From the NCBI GenBank assembly GCA_036504235.1, contig DASXVN010000005.1:81713-145712 (forward strand): a stretch of 64,000 bases of DNA, given 5' to 3'. The translations under genes and the position numbers were made by a program. This DNA comes from Zipacnadum sp036504235. GTDB lineage: Bacteria > Armatimonadota > Zipacnadia > Zipacnadales > Zipacnadaceae. Positions 26,424 through 35,034 of this stretch are shown piece after piece (positions within the stretch are counted from its first letter, which is position 1; each line of letters starts with the position of its first letter). The notes under the pieces were generated by a model. That model was not told where the DNA came from and made no database searches. It saw only the letters and a program-made list of their open reading frames with translations.

Positions 26424-27628
26424 GCCCTATCACCCCCATAGGCGTCGGCAAGGAGGCGTTCTGGGCGGGCTTGCAGGCCGCGCGCTCCGGCATTGGGCCG
26501 ATCACGCACTTTGATGCCTCCGGCTTGCGCTCGCAGATGGCTGGGGAGGTCACGGGCTTCGACCCCGCCGTCTGGCTGGATGAGAAACGGCTCAAACGTA
26601 CTGACCGCTTCTCGCAGTTCGCGATCGTGGGGGCGCGGCTGGCCCTGGCGGACGCCGGTCTGGACCTGGCGCAGGAGGACCTGACGCGCGTGGGCGTCTC
26701 GCTGGGGTCGGCGTTGGGCGGGATCGCCTTCGCCGAGCGTGAGGTGGGGGTTCTCAACGGCGAGGGCCTGCGCGAGGTGGACCCCTCGCTGGCGCTGTGC
26801 GTTTTCTGCGGCGCCGGCAGCTCCAATATCGCCATTGATCTGGGCGCGACCGGCCCGGCCTCGGCCAACTCGAATAGCTGCGCCTCGGGCACCGTCGCGC
26901 TGGGGCAGGCCCTGGACTGTATCCGCACCGGCCGCGCCGATGTGGTGCTCGCCGGCGGCGCGGAGGCCCCCCTGGCCCCGCTCTGCTTCGGCGCTTTCAC
27001 CCTGCTGCGGGCCATGTCCTGCCGCAACGACGAGCCGGAGCGCGCCTGCCGCCCCTTTGACGTGGACCGCGACGGCTTTGTCATGGCCGAGGGGGCCTCG
27101 CTGATGGTGATGGAGGAGCGGGAGCACGCCCTCGCACGCGGGGCCCATATCTACGCCGAGGTCGCCGGCCATAGCCTCACCAACGACGCCTACCACATGG
27201 CTGCCCCCCGTCCGGACGGCTCCTCGGCGGCGCGGGCCATGACCATCGCCCTGGCCGACGCCGACCTGAGCCCGCGCGACATCGGCTACATCAACGCGCA
27301 CGGCTCTTCGACGCCGCTCAATGACAAGACCGAAACTCTGGCGATCAAAACAGTTTTCGGGGCGCACGCCTACGACCTGGCGATCAGCAGCACCAAGGGC
27401 CACCATGGCCACTCCCTGGGCGCGGCCGGCGCGTTGGAGGCGGCCGCCTGCGCGCTCGCGCTGGACCACGGCTGGCTGCCGCCCACTGTCAACCTCGACA
27501 CCCCTGACCCGGAGTGCGATCTGGACTATGTGCCCCGGGCGGGCCGCGACCGCGCGATAGACGCCCTGCTCAGCAACAGCTTTGGCTTCGGGGGGATCAA
27601 CGCGTGCGTGGTGATGACCAAGCCTTGA
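26396..27628 (+). CDS. fabF: Beta-ketoacyl-ACP synthase II-type ketosynthase
   Basis: 410 aa, the usual FabF length. The catalytic Cys is C162 in NSNSCASG. The His pair is H302 (INAHGSSTPLND) and H339 (STKGHHGHSLGAAG, with K334), and the C-terminal GFGGINACVV is intact. It should condense malonyl-ACP with an acyl primer. It lies between an SRPBCC cyclase and a methyltransferase with no acyl carrier protein or FabG/FabZ alongside, so it may be a dedicated pathway synthase using a carrier encoded elsewhere rather than the housekeeping enzyme. Confidence 0.85.
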   Translation: MRRAVLTGIGPITPIGVGKEAFWAGLQAARSGIGPITHFDASGLRSQMAGEVTGFDPAVWLDEKRLKRTDRFSQFAIVGARLALADAGLDLAQEDLTRVGVSLGSALGGIAFAEREVGVLNGEGLREVDPSLALCVFCGAGSSNIAIDLGATGPASANSNSCASGTVALGQALDCIRTGRADVVLAGGAEAPLAPLCFGAFTLLRAMSCRNDEPERACRPFDVDRDGFVMAEGASLMVMEEREHALARGAHIYAEVAGHSLTNDAYHMAAPRPDGSSAARAMTIALADADLSPRDIGYINAHGSSTPLNDKTETLAIKTVFGAHAYDLAISSTKGHHGHSLGAAGALEAAACALALDHGWLPPTVNLDTPDPECDLDYVPRAGRDRAIDALLSNSFGFGGINACVVMTKP

Positions 27629-28350
27629 TCGGTCCTCACCCCCCTGACCAGGCCGTAGCCGCCGGGAGCGGCGAGTTCCTGGACGACCCGGCCACTCCCG
27701 CCGCGGCCCTCCGCGCCACCCTGCGCGACCAGGCCTGGATTAACCGCTACCTGGGCGGTGGTCAGGCCACCTGGGCGCACGCCGGGCCCTATCTGCGCCG
27801 GTGCTCTTCCGACCCGCTCCGGGTGCTGGAGATCGGCTGCGGCGGTGGCGATATCCTGCGCCGGTTGGTGGCTGCGGCGCGCCGCCCGGGGAGGCCCCTT
27901 GTGGCGGTCGGGCTGGACCGGAACCCCCGGGTGCTGGCCTGCGCGGCCGAGTGGTCGCGGGACTACCCGGAGATCCGCTTGCTCTGCGCCGACGCGCTGG
28001 ACCTGCCCCTGCGCCCGGGCTCGTTTGATCTGGTGCTCCTGCCCACGTTTCTCCACCACCTCCCGCCGGACCGCGCGCCGGCCCTCCTGCGCGAGGCCGC
28101 CCGCCTCAGCCGCGGTCTAGTCGTGGTGGCCGACCTGGCGCCCTCGCCCCTGGCCCGGCTCGGCTGGCCGCTGCTGGCCGCGCTGCTGCGGCTGCACCCG
28201 GTATCGCGCCACGATGGCCTGCTCTCCCTGCGCCACGCCCCCGCCCCCGCGGACCTCGCCGCCTGCGCCCGCGCCGCCGGCCTGCGCGACTGGAGTCTGC
28301 ACCGCCATCCCTGGTGCCGCCAGGCGCTGGTCTGCCCCGGCGCGGGCTGA
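27604..28350 (+). CDS. Class I SAM-dependent methyltransferase
   Basis: 248 aa from GTG 27604, with a GGGGG stretch about 9 nt upstream. A TTG at 27625, forming a TTGA overlap with the ketosynthase stop, is the alternative. Motif I is VLEIGCGGGDILRRL, the acidic strand VAVGLDRN and the later motif FDLVLLPTFLHHLP. The N-terminal pattern LRDQAWINRYLGGGQAT resembles methyltransferases found beside type III polyketide synthases, which supports a role in methylating the product of this operon. Confidence 0.75.
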   Translation: MRGDDQALIGPHPPDQAVAAGSGEFLDDPATPAAALRATLRDQAWINRYLGGGQATWAHAGPYLRRCSSDPLRVLEIGCGGGDILRRLVAAARRPGRPLVAVGLDRNPRVLACAAEWSRDYPEIRLLCADALDLPLRPGSFDLVLLPTFLHHLPPDRAPALLREAARLSRGLVVVADLAPSPLARLGWPLLAALLRLHPVSRHDGLLSLRHAPAPADLAACARAAGLRDWSLHRHPWCRQALVCPGAG

Positions 28351-28448
28351 ACCGTGGCTGGCTCTGTGCGTCGCAAAGCTCGGGCCCGGAATACCGGCTC
28401 CCCGGTAGAACGCATTCTAGAGTTGCGAAAAGAAGGAGACTGAAAGTC

Positions 28449-29408
28449 ATGGAGAATTCAGGACGCTATCTGATACTGGTTCTGGCCGCGGTCCTGGCGC
28501 TTACGGCCCTGGCGGTCGCGCCGGTCGCCGTCTATGCCGCTGACGCGCCGGCCATGATGGTCGCCAGTAGCAGCACGGCCGTGCAGTTCCGCGCGGACAT
28601 GCGCCGGCTCTGGGAAGACCACATCATCTACACGCGCGGGGTCATCATCAGCGTGGCCGCCGGCTTGCCCGATGCCGATGCGGTAAGTGCGCGGCTGATG
28701 CAGAACCAGGTGGATATCGGCAACGCGGTGAAGCCCTACTACGGCGACGCGGCGGGGGAGAAGCTGACCGCGCTGCTCAAGGAGCATATCAACGGGGCTG
28801 GCCAGGTGCTGGGGGCGGCCAAGGCCGGCGACCAGGACAAATTGGCTGCGGCGCAGAAGGCGTGGTACGCCAACGCCAACGAAATCGCGGCCTTCCTCAA
28901 TGGCGCGAACCCGGACAACTGGCCCCTCGCCGATCTCCAGGGCATGATGAAGACGCACCTCGACACGACCACCGCGGAGGCCGTCGCGCGGCTGAAGGGC
29001 GACTGGGCAGGCGACCTGGCGGCTTTCGACAAGGTGCAGACGCACATTCTCATGATGTCCGATGCGCTGAGCCTGGGGATAATCCAGCAGTTCCCGGCCA
29101 AGTTCGCCGAGGCGCCGGACGCTCAGGTTTCGATGAACGATAATGCCTTTGACCCGCAGGAAGTGACCGTGGCGGCCGGCAGCACCGTCGTCTGGACCAA
29201 CCAGGGCGAGCACCCGCACAACGTCACCGCCGACACCGGGGGCGGGCCGAAGTCCGGGACTATCCAGCCGGGGGAGAGCTACCAGTGGGTAGTTCCGGCC
29301 GGGGCCGTGGCGGGCGCCAAGTACTTCTACCACTGCTCCTTCCACGCCCCGGCGGGCGACGGGACGACCCTGGGGCCGAACATGAGCGGCGTCGTCATTG
29401 TGAAGTAA
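28449..29408 (+). CDS. Secreted helical-domain cupredoxin
   Basis: 319 aa from ATG 28449, with AAGGAGA upstream. A signal peptide (ends near residue 31) is followed by a ~170-residue all-alpha domain (FRADMRRLWEDHIIYTRGVI...). The C-terminus is a plastocyanin-like cupredoxin with a full type 1 copper set: H257 (HPHNV), C296 and H299 (YHCSFH) and M312 (NMSG). It probably binds copper and moves electrons or buffers copper outside the membrane. It stands alone before a strong terminator. Confidence 0.8.
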   Translation: MENSGRYLILVLAAVLALTALAVAPVAVYAADAPAMMVASSSTAVQFRADMRRLWEDHIIYTRGVIISVAAGLPDADAVSARLMQNQVDIGNAVKPYYGDAAGEKLTALLKEHINGAGQVLGAAKAGDQDKLAAAQKAWYANANEIAAFLNGANPDNWPLADLQGMMKTHLDTTTAEAVARLKGDWAGDLAAFDKVQTHILMMSDALSLGIIQQFPAKFAEAPDAQVSMNDNAFDPQEVTVAAGSTVVWTNQGEHPHNVTADTGGGPKSGTIQPGESYQWVVPAGAVAGAKYFYHCSFHAPAGDGTTLGPNMSGVVIVK

Positions 29409-29474
29409 GCGGGAAACGCGCGGGAGGCCGACGCGCCAGTATTGGCCCCGACCTCCTCGCAGGTGGCACTCACC

Positions 29475-29517
29475 CCGGTCCGGCGGGCCCCCGTGCCCTG
29501 CCGGACCGGTCTGTTTT
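29475..29517 (+). terminator. Rho-independent terminator after the cupredoxin gene
   Basis: A perfect 10-bp stem, CCGGTCCGGC (29475-29484) with GCCGGACCGG (29500-29509), and a GC-rich 15-nt loop. It is followed by TCTGTTTT. Confidence 0.7.
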
Positions 29518-29665
29518 GCGGTTACTCCTCGGGCTTTATCGGTGAAGGGAAATCCGCCGGGAAAGAGAAACAGTTCCTGCCCTTTGCCCCGGAGCGCGCT
29601 CGGGCGCCCGTTGGGAGGGGGGTTGCGCCGGTCCTGAGCGCGAGTATCTGGGCGGAGGAGAGACC

Positions 29666-30736
29666 ATGGCCGCACCGATCCGCATGCCCGATCTGGGCAC
29701 GACCGTTGATGAATGTATGATTATGGGCTGGCGCGTTGCGGAGGGCGACACCGTGGCCCTCGGCGATATCCTGGCCGATATTGAGACCGACAAGGCGATC
29801 ATCGAACTGGAGTCGGTCGCCGCCGGCGTCGTGCTCAAGCTGCTGGCCGAGGCCGACGCGATGGTGCAGGTCGGCGACGTGCTGGCCTACATCGGCGAGC
29901 CGGGCGAGGCCCTCCCCGAGGAGGCTCCCGCCGCGCCCGTGGCGGTCGCGCCGCTAGTCCGGAATCTGGCCGCCAAACTGGGCGTAGACCTGGCGACCGT
30001 CACCGGCACCGGCCAGGGCGGCGTCCTTACCCGTGAGGATGTCCAACGCGCGAGTCAGGCCCCCGTCGCGCCGGCTGAGCCGGAGGGCGCCGCCCTTTCC
30101 CGCGTGCAGGAGGCCGTGGCGCGGGCGGTGGCGAGCAGTTGGGCGGACAAGCCGCATACTTATTTCACCGCCGCCGTGGACATGACCGCGGCGGTGGCGC
30201 TCCGCGAGCGCGCGCAGGCCGAGGGCAGTCCGCTCAGCCACGACGCGCTGCTGCTGGCCGCGATGGCGGCCGCCCTGCCGGAGTTCCCCGCGCTGCGCTC
30301 GGTCTGGCAGGAGGGCCGCGTGGTGGCGATCCCCGGCCTGCATCTGGCGGTGGCCATTGGCCGGGAGCAGGAGCTGTTTCTCCCGGTGATCTTCGACGTG
30401 GACCGGCTCTCCCTGGCGCAGGTGCAGGCGCAACTCAACGAACTGGTCGCCGAGATTCAGGCGGGCACCCTCCCGGCCTCGCGCCTGACCGGCGCATGTC
30501 TCGCCCTGACCAATCTCGGCATGTTCCCGATTGAGTCCTTCGACCCGATCATCTTCCCCGAGCACAGCGCGATCCTCGCGGCCGGAGCGGTCACGCTGAC
30601 GCCCGTAGCGGTTGACGGGCAGGTCGTGATCCGCCCGATTATGCGCATGACCCTGGCCGCCGACCACCGCGTCATCAACGGCCGCACCGCCGCCGGCTTC
30701 CTCGCCGCCGTCAAGGCACATCTGGAGACAGTCTAG
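29666..30736 (+). CDS. 2-oxo acid/acetoin dehydrogenase E2 (lipoyl acyltransferase)
   Basis: 356 aa. There is one lipoyl domain (residues 1-76, lipoyl Lys K43 in DIETDKAIIE), a short linker, a peripheral-subunit-binding domain (~98-130, VRNLAAKLGVDLATVTGTGQGG) and the catalytic domain. The catalytic motif reads DHRVING: H334 is kept, but the usual Asp of DHRxxDG is Asn338, as in some E2 relatives. It moves the acyl group from E1 to CoA. First gene of an operon with E1alpha, E1beta and a PfkB kinase; no E3 is encoded here. Confidence 0.85.
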   Translation: MAAPIRMPDLGTTVDECMIMGWRVAEGDTVALGDILADIETDKAIIELESVAAGVVLKLLAEADAMVQVGDVLAYIGEPGEALPEEAPAAPVAVAPLVRNLAAKLGVDLATVTGTGQGGVLTREDVQRASQAPVAPAEPEGAALSRVQEAVARAVASSWADKPHTYFTAAVDMTAAVALRERAQAEGSPLSHDALLLAAMAAALPEFPALRSVWQEGRVVAIPGLHLAVAIGREQELFLPVIFDVDRLSLAQVQAQLNELVAEIQAGTLPASRLTGACLALTNLGMFPIESFDPIIFPEHSAILAAGAVTLTPVAVDGQVVIRPIMRMTLAADHRVINGRTAAGFLAAVKAHLETV

Positions 30737-30758
30737 CTTTAGCTGTGCAAGCCTTACT

Positions 30759-30803
30759 CCCCCTCTCCTGCGGCGTTCGTCGGCGAACGCCCCGGAGAGG
30801 GGG
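30759..30803 (+). other. Compound hairpin between E2 and E1alpha
   Basis: Outer stem CCCCCTCTCC (30759-30768) pairs with GGAGAGGGGG (30794-30803). Inner stem GGCGTTCG (30772-30779) pairs with CGAACGCC (30784-30791) around a TCGG tetraloop. There is no T-run. It may be a REP-like or mRNA-stabilising element setting subunit ratios. Confidence 0.5.
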
Positions 30804-30836
30804 CGGGGGGGGTGAGGCCTCCCCCGAAGGAGTAAC

Positions 30837-31796
30837 ATGGCACACGACGCACCCTTATTGATATCGCTGTACCGCCAGATGGTGATGATTCGCCAGTTTG
30901 AGGAGCGCGTGAAGTTCCTCTTTCTGGAGGGCATCATGCCCGGCACCATTCACCAGTACCAGGGCCAGGAGGCCGTCGCCGTGGGCGTGTGCAGCGCGCT
31001 CGACCCGGGCGACGTGATCACCAGCACCCACCGCCCGCACGGCCACGCGATTGCGCGCGGGCTGAGTGTCGAGTCCATGATGCACGAGCTATTCGGCAAG
31101 GCCACCGGCTGCTGCCACGGCAAGGGCGGCTCCATGCACCTCGGCGACCTGGAGCAGGGGATGCTGCCCGCCATCGCCATTGTCGGGGGCGGCGTGCCGA
31201 TTGCCACCGGCATCGCCCTGGCCTTCCAGATGCGCCGGGAGCCGCAGGTGGCGGTCTGCTTCATGGGCGACGGCGCGACCAACGAGGGCGCCTTCCACGA
31301 GGCGGTCAACATGGGCGCGATCTGGTCGCTGCCGGTCGTCTACGTCATCGAGAACAACCGCTACAGCGCCTCCACGCCCATCTGCCAGACCGCCAAAGTG
31401 CCGCACCTCTCCGATCGCGCCTGCGCTTACGGGATCCCCGGCGTCACGGTGGACGGCAACGACCTGCTGGCCGTCCGCGAGGCCGCGCAGACGGCGCTGG
31501 CCCGCGCCCGTGGGGGAGAGGGGCCGACGCTCCTGGAGGGCATGACCTACCGCCTCACCGGCCATTCGCGCCGCGACCCTTGTGCCTACCAGCCGGAGGA
31601 GGAGCGCCGGCGCGCCCAGGAGCAGGAGCCGATCGGGCGCTTCGGCGCATGGCTGCTGGCCGAGGACGTCGCCGACCAGCCGGCGTTGGACGCGGTGCGC
31701 GCTGAGGTGGACGCCGAGATCGAAGCGGCCGTCCAGTCGGCCAGCGCCGCGCCCGATCCCGCGCCGCAAGATGCGCTCAACGACGTCTTCGCCTAA
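30837..31796 (+). CDS. TPP-dependent dehydrogenase E1 alpha (acetoin dehydrogenase-like)
   Basis: 319 aa, AAGGAG 6 nt before ATG. The thiamine diphosphate motif GDG (144-146) ... ENN (172-174) is intact (GDGATNEGAFHEAVNMGAIW). The segment GKGGSMHLGDLEQGMLPAIAIVGGG is closer to acetoin-dehydrogenase alpha subunits than to pyruvate E1alpha, which usually reads GSMHMF. It decarboxylates or cleaves the substrate on TPP with the beta subunit 18 bp downstream. Substrate is inferred from resemblance only. Confidence 0.85.
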   Translation: MAHDAPLLISLYRQMVMIRQFEERVKFLFLEGIMPGTIHQYQGQEAVAVGVCSALDPGDVITSTHRPHGHAIARGLSVESMMHELFGKATGCCHGKGGSMHLGDLEQGMLPAIAIVGGGVPIATGIALAFQMRREPQVAVCFMGDGATNEGAFHEAVNMGAIWSLPVVYVIENNRYSASTPICQTAKVPHLSDRACAYGIPGVTVDGNDLLAVREAAQTALARARGGEGPTLLEGMTYRLTGHSRRDPCAYQPEEERRRAQEQEPIGRFGAWLLAEDVADQPALDAVRAEVDAEIEAAVQSASAAPDPAPQDALNDVFA

Positions 31797-31814
31797 ACTC
31801 TCAGGAGGAAACTT

Positions 31815-32831
31815 GTGGCTCATATCACGATAGCGGAAGCCTTGCGCGATGGTTTGCGCGAGGAGATGGCGCGCGATGACCGCGTGTTCTGCATTGGCGA
31901 GGATATCGGCATCCCCGGCGGCTGGGGCGGCGCTTTCACGGTGACGCTCGGGCTGGAGAAGGACTTCCGGGAGCGGATCATTGACACGCCGATCTCCGAG
32001 GCCGGCTTCTTCGGCGTGGCGCTGGGCGCGGCGGTGATGGGCCTGCGCCCGGTGGCCGACGTGCAGTACAGCGACTTTCTCTTCTGCGCGATGGACCAGG
32101 TCGTCAACCAGATCGCGACCCTGCGCTACATGTCGGGCGGGAAGGTCACCGTGCCCCTGGTGATGCGCGCCCCGGTCGGCGCCACCGGTCGCGGGGCCCA
32201 GCACGCCCGCAATCCGGAGGCCATCTTCTACGGCATCCCCGGCCTGAAAATCGTCTGCCCCGCCACCGCCTACGACGCCAAGGGCCTGCTCAAGGCGGCT
32301 ATCCGCGAGGACAATCCGGTGCTGATCTTCGAGCATAAGCTGCTCTACGGCTCCAAGGGCGCACGGGCGGAGTCGGGCAACATCGACGCCTCCAGCGAGG
32401 TCCCGGCGGAGGACTATATCGTACCGATTGGCTCAGGGATCGTGCGGCGGGAGGGCAGCGACGTGACGATCATCGGTACGCTCCTGATGATGCACCGCGC
32501 GCTGCTGGCGGCCGAGCGCCTGGCGGCCGAGGGGATCAGCGCCGAGGTCATCGACCCGCGCAGCCTGGTGCCCTTCGACTGGCCGCTGGTGGAGGCCTCC
32601 GCGCAAAAGACCGGCCGCGCGGTGATTGTCGAGGAGGGCCCGCGCACCGGTGGCATTGGCGGCGAGCTGGCCGCGACGCTCTCCGAGCGCCTGGTCGACT
32701 ACCTGCTGGCCCCGGTCGCGCGGGTGGCCTCGCCGGATATCCCGGTGCCCTTCGCTCCGCCGATGGAGGATTTCTACCGCCCGACCGTAGAGCGAATCAT
32801 GGAGGCAGCGCGCGTCGTCGTGAACGGGTAG
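31815..32831 (+). CDS. TPP-dependent dehydrogenase E1 beta
   Basis: 338 aa from GTG 31815, AGGAGGAAA upstream. Typical transketolase-pyrimidine fold: FCIGEDIGIPGGWGGAF, ISEAGFFGVALGAAVMGLRPV (with the TPP-contacting Glu), and a C-terminal domain ending in the EEGPRTGGIG turn and SPDIPVPFAPPMEDFY. It forms the alpha2beta2 E1 with the gene before it. Confidence 0.88.
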   Translation: MAHITIAEALRDGLREEMARDDRVFCIGEDIGIPGGWGGAFTVTLGLEKDFRERIIDTPISEAGFFGVALGAAVMGLRPVADVQYSDFLFCAMDQVVNQIATLRYMSGGKVTVPLVMRAPVGATGRGAQHARNPEAIFYGIPGLKIVCPATAYDAKGLLKAAIREDNPVLIFEHKLLYGSKGARAESGNIDASSEVPAEDYIVPIGSGIVRREGSDVTIIGTLLMMHRALLAAERLAAEGISAEVIDPRSLVPFDWPLVEASAQKTGRAVIVEEGPRTGGIGGELAATLSERLVDYLLAPVARVASPDIPVPFAPPMEDFYRPTVERIMEAARVVVNG

Positions 32832-32855
32832 GCGCCGTCTCAAGGAGTGCTCACC

Positions 32856-33809
32856 ATGGCCGAGGTTGTTTGCCTGGGGATTCTGGTCGCTGATGTCTGG
32901 GCTCGTCCGGTGGACCGCTGGCCGGAACACGGGCGGCTGGGCGTGGTGGGCCAGACTGGACTGTCCCTGGGCGGCTGCGCGGCCAACACCGGCACCGATT
33001 TGCAGCGTCTGGGCGTCTCCGTGGCGGTGCAGGGCTGCGTGGGGGAGGACGGTTTCGGCGATTTTGTCACCGATTCCCTGCGACAGGACGGGATTGACGT
33101 CAGCGGCATTTACCGCACCCGCGCGGCCGGCACCTCGACCACGATGATCATGATCGACAGCGCCGGGGAGCGCACCTACCTGCACTGCTTCGGCGCGAAC
33201 GGTCACCTCGACCCGGCGCGGTTGGACATGGCCGCGATCAAGTCCGCGAAGCTGCTGCACCTGGCGGGCGTACTGCTCATGCCCGGCTTTGACGGTGAGC
33301 CGCAGGCCCAGGTCCTGGCCGCAGCGCAGGCAGCGGGCGTGACCACCTGCGTGGACACCGCCTGGGACGACACCGGCCGTTGGATGCAGACCGTCGCCCC
33401 GTTGCTGCCGCATGTTGACCTGTTCCTGCCCAGCCTCCCGGAGGCCCAGAAACTAACCGGTCGGGACTGCCCGGAGGAGATGGCCCGGGTCCTGCTCGAT
33501 GCTGGCGCGGGCCTGGTGGGCATAAAGCTGGGCCCTGACGGCAGCTACGTGCGCACCGCCGACGCGGAGTTGCGGATGCCGGCCTATCGGGTGCACGTGG
33601 TGGATGGCAGCGGCGCGGGGGACGCGTTCGTGGCGGGGTTCCTCTATGGCCACCTGCACAACTGGGACCTGGAGCGCACCCTGCGTTTCGCCAACGCCGT
33701 CGGCGCCCTGGCCACTACCGCCGCCGGGACCACCACCGCCGTGCGCGACTACGATCAGGTGATTGAGCTACTGGAGACCCACGAACCAGGCCAGTGGGCG
33801 GGGCGCTAG
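32856..33809 (+). CDS. PfkB-family carbohydrate kinase
   Basis: 317 aa from ATG 32856, AAGGAG upstream. PfkB signatures: N-terminal GGCAANTGTDLQRLG and C-terminal DGSGAGDAFVAGFLYG, with the catalytic Asp of GAGD. It should phosphorylate a sugar or sugar-like substrate with ATP. It lies 24 bp after E1beta and converges on an aldolase-like gene, which suggests a kinase-aldolase route feeding the dehydrogenase. The substrate is not set by sequence. Confidence 0.8.
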   Translation: MAEVVCLGILVADVWARPVDRWPEHGRLGVVGQTGLSLGGCAANTGTDLQRLGVSVAVQGCVGEDGFGDFVTDSLRQDGIDVSGIYRTRAAGTSTTMIMIDSAGERTYLHCFGANGHLDPARLDMAAIKSAKLLHLAGVLLMPGFDGEPQAQVLAAAQAAGVTTCVDTAWDDTGRWMQTVAPLLPHVDLFLPSLPEAQKLTGRDCPEEMARVLLDAGAGLVGIKLGPDGSYVRTADAELRMPAYRVHVVDGSGAGDAFVAGFLYGHLHNWDLERTLRFANAVGALATTAAGTTTAVRDYDQVIELLETHEPGQWAGR

Positions 33810-33828
33810 CAGAAAGCCGTTGCCGTAC

Positions 33829-33953
33829 GTAGGGGTGGATCTTTCGCGGAGCCGTATCCCGCGGAACATCCACCCGCGCCTGCCGCTGATCCACGGCTTC
33901 GTGGTTGCCGCGGGTGGACGTCGCGGCGCAGACGCCACGAGGTCCACCCCTAC
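33829..33953. repeat. GTAGGGG element, full copy with terminal inverted repeats
   Basis: 125 bp bounded by perfect 11-bp inverted repeats, GTAGGGGTGGA (33829-33839) and TCCACCCCTAC (33943-33953). Internal CATCCACCCGCG and CGCGGGTGGACG form further complementary arms. It sits between two convergent genes and encodes nothing. A second, shorter copy starts at 39541. Confidence 0.75.
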
Positions 33954-33963
33954 AGGGGATTGC

Positions 33964-34833
33964 TCAGGCCTGCCCTGCCGCCCCTAGCACCTCACACTTC
34001 TCCGCCACCAAGTTGCTGACCGCCTCCAGCGCCGGCCGCATCACGTCCGCCTCCAGGCCGGTACCCAGCAGTTCGTGCGGGTCCTCGGCGCGCCAGTTTT
34101 CGGCCAGCGAGCGCTCCAGTTGCGCCAGGAAGACCAGCCGCTGCGCGGTGCCGTAGTTGACCTGGGGGACGCCCCGTCCCGCCGCTTCGCGCAATTGCTC
34201 GTCCTCCGCGCCGCTGCCCCCGTGCAAGACCAGTGGTGCCGGCACGACCTCGGCCAACCGCGCGATCAGGTCCAGATCGAGTTGGTACTTGCCCGTGGTC
34301 AGGTGGCGGTTGCCGGCGGTGATGCCCAGCGCGTGGACGCCGGTGCGGCGGGCGAAATCCGCGGCCACCTCCGGCTCCGTGTTGTCGTGGTCGCCGCCCA
34401 GCAGGGAGCCGACCTCGGACTCCACCTCCACGCCAACCGCCGCGGCCTGACGCACAAGGTCCGCCGTCTTGCTGACATGCGCCTCCGGATCGTCGGTGGG
34501 GTTACTGTACATGACCACGTTGAAGCCCAGCGGCAGCGCCGCCACGGCCCAATCCCAGTAGGGCGTCTCGTTGAACAGGTACGCCACCGGCACGGTCGCG
34601 GCCTCCGCGGCGAGACGGCCGGCCTGCGCGTAGGCGGGGAAGAAGCGCTGATCCATGCCCAGGGCGGGCGGCAGGTAGAGGCCGCTCTGGCCAATCATAA
34701 TCGGCGCCCGCGCTCGCTCCGCGCCGCGCAGGATGGCCAGCAGGCTGGCCTCATCCCAGGGCTCGAAATAGGCGACCGCATAGCCGCCTTGGCGTGCGGC
34801 GGCCATGATCTGACTGAAAGGTTCCATCGGCAT
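33964..34833 (-). CDS. Divergent class II ketose-bisphosphate aldolase-like protein
   Basis: 289 aa from ATG 34833, with AGGGGTGG upstream (ATG 34827 possible). The overall order matches class II FBA/TagA/GatY aldolases: EVESEVGSLLGG, LGITAGNRH, PLVLHGGSGAEDEQL and VNYGT. The strand that normally carries Asp-His (catalytic Asp and first zinc ligand) reads VPVAYLFNETPYWD, so both are replaced. The family splits ketose bisphosphates into DHAP plus an aldehyde; here altered metal binding or a different reaction is likely. Confidence 0.65.
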   Translation of the reverse strand: MPMEPFSQIMAAARQGGYAVAYFEPWDEASLLAILRGAERARAPIMIGQSGLYLPPALGMDQRFFPAYAQAGRLAAEAATVPVAYLFNETPYWDWAVAALPLGFNVVMYSNPTDDPEAHVSKTADLVRQAAAVGVEVESEVGSLLGGDHDNTEPEVAADFARRTGVHALGITAGNRHLTTGKYQLDLDLIARLAEVVPAPLVLHGGSGAEDEQLREAAGRGVPQVNYGTAQRLVFLAQLERSLAENWRAEDPHELLGTGLEADVMRPALEAVSNLVAEKCEVLGAAGQA

Positions 34834-34953
34834 CGGCCTAACCACCCCTGTGCTCGTCTCGGGCGAGTCCTGCGGCAGCGCGGGTAAGTTCCCCGCCAGA
34901 CCGCGATTTCCTCGCCCGCGGCGCCCCGAGCCTCCGCCCCGGTGCGTCGTCGC

Positions 34954-34981
34954 TTGACACGAGGAGGCCCGGGAGTACTAT
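34954..34981 (+). promoter_or_regulatory. Sigma-70-type promoter
   Basis: A perfect -35 TTGACA (34954-34959), a 16-bp spacer and -10 TACTAT (34976-34981, four of six matches), 53 bp upstream of the small secreted protein gene. Confidence 0.6.
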
Positions 34982-35034
34982 CGGCGAAATCCCCAATCGA
35001 CTCCGGAAACCCAGAGAGGCGAGTGAGTTCGTCC

